Below are positions 12,453 through 15,697 of a stretch of DNA of 15,697 bases, in pieces. The stretch is from Anaerolineales bacterium UBA5195 (GTDB lineage: Bacteria > Chloroflexota > Anaerolineae > Anaerolineales > Villigracilaceae), in assembly GCA_002412925.1 (NCBI GenBank), contig DHVZ01000002.1:1-15697 (forward strand). Direction: 5' to 3'. The notes below the pieces were generated by a model. The model was not told the origin of the DNA. It saw only the letters and a list, made by a program, of their open reading frames with translations, and searched no databases. Numbering within the stretch: the first letter of the stretch is position 1; each line of letters begins with the position of its first letter. The position numbers were made by a program, and so were the translations under genes.

Positions 12453-14048
12453 ATGAAAACCACCGACGTTCTGATTATCGGCTCCGGGATTGCCGGGGCA
12501 GCCGCCGCGCTCAAGCTGGCGCAAGACCCCAGCCGCCAGATCATCCTGATCACGCGCGACCCGGATTTACAGGAATCCAACACACGCTGGGCGCAGGGGG
12601 GCATCATCCATCGCGGGCCGGACGATAACGCCGATCTGTTTGTGAAGGATATCCTGGCTGCCGGGGCCGGGGCTTCGCTGCCCTTGGCGGCGCGGATTCT
12701 CGCCGAAGAGGGGCCAGCCCGCCTGGAGGAAGTTCTGATGGCGGTCGCCCCGGTTGCTTTTGACCGCAATCCGGGCGGCGCGCTGGACTATACCCAGGAA
12801 GCCGCTCATTCGGTCCGGCGCATCCTGCATGTGGGCGATGGGACGGGGGCGGCCATCATGCGCGGGTTGGTTGCGGCGCTCAAACGCTTCCCCAATATCG
12901 AGATTATCCCCAACGCCACCGCCGTTGACCTGATCACGTATCCCCACCATTCGCGCAACCCGCTCGATACCTACGCGCCGATCACCTGCCACGGCGCTTA
13001 TGTCTTTGACCGGAACGGCAAGGCTATCCACCGCACGCTGGCGGCGGCGACCATCCTGGCGACGGGCGGGCTGGGCCGCCTCTATCGCAATACCACCAAC
13101 CCGCAGGGTTCGCGCGGTGACGGGCTGGCGATGGCCTCACGGGCCGGGGCGCGGATTCTCAACGCCGAGTATGTTCAATTCCACCCGACGGCGCTGGCCG
13201 CACCGGGGGCGGAGGGTTTCCTGATCAGCGAGTCGGTCCGCGGCGAAGGCGGCGTGCTGCTCAACCCCGAGGGCGTTCCTTTCATGGAGAAATATTCCCC
13301 GGAGTGGAAAGACCTGGCCCCGCGCGATGTTGTCGCCCGCGCCATCCATACGGAAATGGAGTCGCATGGCTATTCCTATGTCTTGCTGGATATCGCTTCG
13401 CGCATGCCTGCCGAGGCGCTCCGTGCGCGCTTCCCAAACATTCATGCCCAGTGCCTGCGCGCCGGGATTGACATCACCCGTGAGCCGATTCCCGTTGTCC
13501 CGGCGGCGCACTATTTCTGCGGCGGAATCGCCGTCGACGAGTGGGGGCGCTCCAGCATTGCCAACCTTTACGCCGTAGGCGAAGTCAGCTGCACCGGGCT
13601 GCATGGCGCCAACCGGTTGGCCTCCACCTCGCTGCTGGAGGGACTGGTCTGGGGCTGCCGCGCGGCGGAGCAGATCGCGCAATCTGGCGCAGCGCAGCAG
13701 GTGCCGGCTCCTGACGAAATCCCGGTTTGGGATGAGAGCGGGCTGACCCAGGATGCCGATCCGGCGCTGATCCAGGGTGATATGCAAACCATCCAGAATA
13801 TCATGTGGCACTACGTTGGGCTGATCCGCTCCGGCGACCGGCTCTCGCGGGCCATCCGTGAACTGCGCCACCTGCAAAACGAAATCGAGACCTTTTACCG
13901 GCGCACCAAACTGAGCGACGGGTTGATCGGCCTGCGGAACGCCATCGAAGCGGCGCTGATCATCGCCCAGGCCGCGCGTCACAACCGCCAGAGCCGCGGC
14001 TGTCACTATCGCACCGATGCGGTGGAAGTGGGCGACCGGCTGCTCTAG
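12453..14048 (+). CDS. nadB: L-aspartate oxidase
   Basis: This FAD flavoprotein oxidises L-aspartate to iminoaspartate, the unstable substrate that NadA uses next. Its 531 residues match NadB. Motifs in order: FAD-binding GSGIAGAAAALKLA (10-23), NTRWAQGGI, ATGGLGRLYRNTTNPQGSRG, AEYVQFHPTALA, LISESVRGEGGVLLN, DVVARAIHTEM, HYFCGGIAVDEWGRSS, YAVGEVSCTGLHGANRLAST and SLLEGLVWG. A helical C-terminal domain follows (about 430-531). The start lies four bases after the nadA stop, so the genes are surely co-transcribed. The last 69 bases have a second, degraded copy at 14705-14772. Confidence 0.96.
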   Translation: MKTTDVLIIGSGIAGAAAALKLAQDPSRQIILITRDPDLQESNTRWAQGGIIHRGPDDNADLFVKDILAAGAGASLPLAARILAEEGPARLEEVLMAVAPVAFDRNPGGALDYTQEAAHSVRRILHVGDGTGAAIMRGLVAALKRFPNIEIIPNATAVDLITYPHHSRNPLDTYAPITCHGAYVFDRNGKAIHRTLAAATILATGGLGRLYRNTTNPQGSRGDGLAMASRAGARILNAEYVQFHPTALAAPGAEGFLISESVRGEGGVLLNPEGVPFMEKYSPEWKDLAPRDVVARAIHTEMESHGYSYVLLDIASRMPAEALRARFPNIHAQCLRAGIDITREPIPVVPAAHYFCGGIAVDEWGRSSIANLYAVGEVSCTGLHGANRLASTSLLEGLVWGCRAAEQIAQSGAAQQVPAPDEIPVWDESGLTQDADPALIQGDMQTIQNIMWHYVGLIRSGDRLSRAIRELRHLQNEIETFYRRTKLSDGLIGLRNAIEAALIIAQAARHNRQSRGCHYRTDAVEVGDRLL

Positions 14049-14060
14049 AATGAGGCGACC

Positions 14061-14693
14061 ATGTTTCGAAACATTATTTGGGATGTCGACGGCACACTTT
14101 TTGATACCTATCCTGCAATTGCCAAAGCCTTTAAGACAGCTTTGAACGACTTGGGAAAAGATGCCCCGGTGGATTGGATCGAAGCGTTGGCCAAGCAATC
14201 ACTCGGCCATTGTGTCTCAACCCTGGCCGAGACCTGCCAATTGAACGAAGCAGACATTGGTCAAGCCTTTGATGAGCATTACGATTGTATCCAACCAGAG
14301 GAACAGCCTCCATTCCCCGGGGTGATTACCGTTTGTGAATATATCTGTGCCCTTGGGGGCAAGAATGTCATCGTTACCCATCGTGGACAAGCCGGTACAG
14401 ATGAATTGTTGGCCGCAAACAATATGTCCCAGTATTTTGCGGGTTGCCTGACCCGAAACGATGATTATCCCAAGAAGCCTCATCCTGCCGCCTTTGTGGC
14501 CATTCTCAAATTGCATAACTTACAGCCTGAAGAAACTATGACCATTGGAGACCGAGATATTGATATCCTGGCTGGGCAAGCCGCGGGAATCTTTACCTGT
14601 CTCCTTGGTCTCAAGACTGCTGGAGTGGTTGCTGATTTGACAATCAGCAACTTTTCTGAGTTGTATGCTTATCTGCTGTCAAAGAACAACTAA
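14061..14693 (+). CDS. HAD-superfamily hydrolase (phosphoglycolate phosphatase-like)
   Basis: A 210-residue HAD subfamily IA-type phosphatase. Motif I is DVDGTLFD (Asp8 nucleophile, Asp10), motif II VTHRG (Thr106), motif III a lysine in YPKKPHPAAF (138-139), motif IV GDRDIDIL (Asp164, Asp168). A helical cap lies between about 15 and 85. The substrate cannot be told from the sequence; phosphoglycolate or another sugar phosphate is typical. The gene begins 12 bases after nadB with GAGG as ribosome-binding site, so nadB transcripts may cover it, but its GC is visibly lower and codon use differs. A duplicated nadB tail lies just after it, so it was probably inserted here rather than being an old operon member. 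Confidence 0.85.
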   Translation: MFRNIIWDVDGTLFDTYPAIAKAFKTALNDLGKDAPVDWIEALAKQSLGHCVSTLAETCQLNEADIGQAFDEHYDCIQPEEQPPFPGVITVCEYICALGGKNVIVTHRGQAGTDELLAANNMSQYFAGCLTRNDDYPKKPHPAAFVAILKLHNLQPEETMTIGDRDIDILAGQAAGIFTCLLGLKTAGVVADLTISNFSELYAYLLSKNN

Positions 14694-14704
14694 TCAGCCT
14701 CTAC

Positions 14705-14772
14705 CACAATCGCCAGTGTCACGGCTGTCACTACCCGCCAACGCGGTGGAAGTGGGCGACCGGCTGCTCTAG
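14705..14772 (+). pseudogene. Degraded copy of the nadB 3' end
   Basis: These 68 bases match the last 69 of nadB (13980-14048). The final 30 bases, GCGGTGGAAGTG through the TAG, are identical; the first part shows scattered substitutions and one missing base that breaks the frame (HNRQCHGCHYP against HNRQSRGCHYR). The two copies flank the HAD gene as direct repeats. Confidence 0.75.
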
Positions 14773-14785
14773 GTAGTGGCAGGGT

Positions 14786-14794
14786 TGATATAAT
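14786..14794 (+). promoter_or_regulatory. Extended -10 promoter upstream of the cupin cassette
   Basis: TGA followed by the consensus TATAAT (14789-14794). The predicted start near 14801 lies just before the proposed cassette boundary at 14823/14824. No good -35 is visible. Confidence 0.5.
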
Positions 14795-14877
14795 CGATTT
14801 AATCTTTGGCCGCCGATAAGTAGTTGGCTGGCTTCGTGCAAAATCAACTTTAGAAACAATATTCAAAGGAGTCTTTT

Positions 14878-15363
14878 ATGGGTAACACAACTGAATCTCA
14901 ATCTAGTGCGCCATCCGTGCTTCGCGTTCTCGCAAACGAAGACCAGTTCGGAGAGCATCGTGATCTCGGCGTCAGTGCAATTACTTTCAAAGTAACGCCT
15001 AAAGACAACAACGGCATTTTTATTATCGAAAATACATTCCATGAAAAAGGAGGCCCCGCCAAACACCTGCACTACGACCAAGATGAATGGTTTTATGCTG
15101 TTGAAGGCGAGTTTCTTCTCGAAGTCGGTCAGGAGGAGTTCAGACTAAAACCTGGAGACTCGGTGCTTGCCCCTCGAAAGATTCCCCATGTGTGGGCATA
15201 TACAGGTGGTAGTCGTGGCAGAATGTTAATTGCCTTTATGCCAGCTGGGAAAATGGAAGCCTTTTTTCGAGAAGTTACCAAAGCAAATGCTATGCCACCT
15301 CAAGACCCTGAATTATGGCGTACTCATGGCATGGAGTTACTTGGACCGCCTTTGAAGGTCTAG
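14878..15363 (+). CDS. Small cupin-domain protein
   Basis: A 161-residue single-domain cupin. Motif 1 is GGPAKHLHYDQDEWFYAVEGE with metal ligands His63, His65 and Glu70; motif 2 is PGDSVLAPRKIPHVW with His104. All four ligands are intact, so it probably binds a divalent metal. The substrate or signal is unknown; such proteins include small dioxygenases, isomerases and sugar-binding proteins. ATG 14878 follows AAAGGAG by a good distance. There is no signal peptide, so it is cytoplasmic. It has lower GC than the nad genes and lies inside the proposed cassette, which suggests horizontal origin. Confidence 0.88.
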   Translation: MGNTTESQSSAPSVLRVLANEDQFGEHRDLGVSAITFKVTPKDNNGIFIIENTFHEKGGPAKHLHYDQDEWFYAVEGEFLLEVGQEEFRLKPGDSVLAPRKIPHVWAYTGGSRGRMLIAFMPAGKMEAFFREVTKANAMPPQDPELWRTHGMELLGPPLKV

Positions 15364-15413
15364 TAATATGGAGCAGCCTCTTTTTCAGGCAATGAATCTT
15401 GCGCAACAAAATG

Positions 15414-15521
15414 CCAGCCAACAAAGCATGCACCTGACGCTGGGGATTCGGCGGCATTTTCAAGCATTTTCCCAGTCGGACGGCGTTCCGCCGCCCGCCC
15501 CAGCGCGGGTAACGCAAACCG
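15414..15521 (+). other. attC-like recombination site
   Basis: R box: CAAC (15419-15422) pairs with GTTG (15521-15524), and pairing extends to nine bases if the cassette's own first bases replace the flank. An unpaired spacer follows on both sides (about nine and ten bases). L box: 15432-15445 pairs with 15498-15510, with A15437 left extrahelical and one T-G pair. A second stem, GGCGGC (15450-15455) with GCCGCC (15490-15495), lies in the terminal part. An unpaired spacer, an extrahelical base and a total of about 116 bases all fit the attC fold. Confidence 0.6.
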
Positions 15522-15547
15522 TTGAAACTGTCGAAAAAGGGGCGAAT

Positions 15548-15578
15548 CTACCTTAAAGAAAAGGGGTTTATAAGGTAG
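15548..15578 (+). repeat. Inverted repeat before the transposase start
   Basis: CTACCTTA (15548-15555) and TAAGGTAG (15571-15578) are perfect inverted copies around a 15-base loop, 11 bases before the transposase ATG. The 3' arm abuts the likely ribosome-binding site AGAGG, so the hairpin could hide it in read-through mRNA, as in several insertion sequences. Confidence 0.5.
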
Positions 15579-15588
15579 AGGTGTTCCT

Positions 15589-15697
15589 ATGGCCAAATTC
15601 AAACCCTGCAACTATGATCAGATGGTGATGCTCCCCATCTCCCTGGAAAACCAGCTCGTGCCCGGAAGTCTCGAGCAGACCATCAACGAACTGGTGG
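15589..15697 (+). CDS. Transposase N-terminus (IS1182-like), cut by the window edge
   Basis: Only the first 36 residues are present: MAKFKPCNYDQMVMLPISLE, then NQLVPGSLEQTINELV. The pattern of a basic N-terminus, Y-DQ-ML-P-SL, and a V-G-LE...I-ELV stretch matches the start of DUF772-type transposases of the IS1182 group. The catalytic domain lies beyond the window, so intactness cannot be judged. The left end of the insertion sequence probably lies between about 15521 and 15548, immediately after the attC-like site; TTGAAACTGTCGAAAAAGG would suit a terminal repeat, but the other end is not visible for comparison. Confidence 0.75.
   Translation, partial: MAKFKPCNYDQMVMLPISLENQLVPGSLEQTINELV

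Larger units (their letters stand above)
14824..15521 (+). mobile_element. Putative integron-type gene cassette carrying a cupin gene
   Basis: The left boundary GTTGGCTGG (14823-14831) is the exact inverse of CCAGCCAAC (15414-15422), which begins an attC-like hairpin after the cupin. In integron cassettes the recombination point lies between G and TT, and the cassette's first bases complement the start of its own attC; both hold here. The cassette would be 698 bp with one forward gene, a short 5' leader (54 bases) with no obvious promoter, and the attC-like site at its 3' end, which is the standard layout. No integrase gene or second cassette is in the window, so this would be a lone cassette or the edge of an array. 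A small inverted-repeat-bounded element is the alternative. Confidence 0.6.

Noticed and set aside
14736..14823. A second attC site upstream of the cupin cassette, using CCAAC at 14738-14742 and GTTGG at 14823
   Set aside because: The sequence between does not fold into paired L boxes, and CCAAC belongs to the nadB tail copy, so a preceding cassette is not supported.
15368..15556. 62-codon frame just after the cupin stop
   Set aside because: It spans the attC-like hairpin and its peptide has no features; the DNA structure explains the sequence better.

Overview
The window reads as chromosomal DNA from a GC-rich, free-living bacterium, most likely a member of the Chloroflexota (Anaerolineae-like). 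That placement is inference. It rests on the protein style (a Pro/Thr-rich lipoprotein linker, a BFN/DUF151 protein next to dnaB, a DnaB-DnaD-DnaC-like cluster) and on the abundance of short palindromic repeats, some of them inside genes. No rRNA, tRNA or CRISPR array is present.

Layout. 91-3668 (minus): cydD-cydC, the two halves of a heterodimeric thiol ABC exporter needed for cytochrome bd and periplasmic redox balance, overlapping by ATGA. 3808-4437 (plus): a bifunctional nuclease-family protein with its own terminator. 4545-7927 (plus): a primosome cluster of replicative helicase dnaB, a DnaD-domain protein, and an unusual helicase-loader-like ATPase with two AAA+ modules in one chain, closed by a strong terminator. 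8145-9059 (minus): a lipoprotein with a HELLH zincin motif. 9352-10179 (plus): an FTR1/EfeU iron permease with a 20-bp palindrome over its promoter. 10370-14048 (plus): nadC-nadA-nadB, the aspartate route to nicotinate mononucleotide, with a 19-bp palindrome just before nadC. 14061-15697: an accessory zone of lower GC with a HAD phosphatase, a cupin and the start of an insertion sequence.

Two features stand out. (1) The cupin gene sits in what looks like a complete integron-type gene cassette (about 14824-15521). Its first bases, GTTGGCTGG, are the exact inverse of CCAGCCAAC at the start of a 3' attC-like hairpin that has an unpaired spacer and an extrahelical base. The only promoter seen lies just outside the cassette, and no integrase is in the window. 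(2) Palindromic repeat elements of three unrelated sequences lie in frame inside cydC, the cydD tail and nadA, where they add peptide segments without breaking the reading frame. This recalls the Rickettsia palindromic elements. In addition, the 3' end of nadB is duplicated (about 68 bp, last 30 bp identical) on the far side of the HAD gene, which suggests that gene was inserted downstream of nadB.
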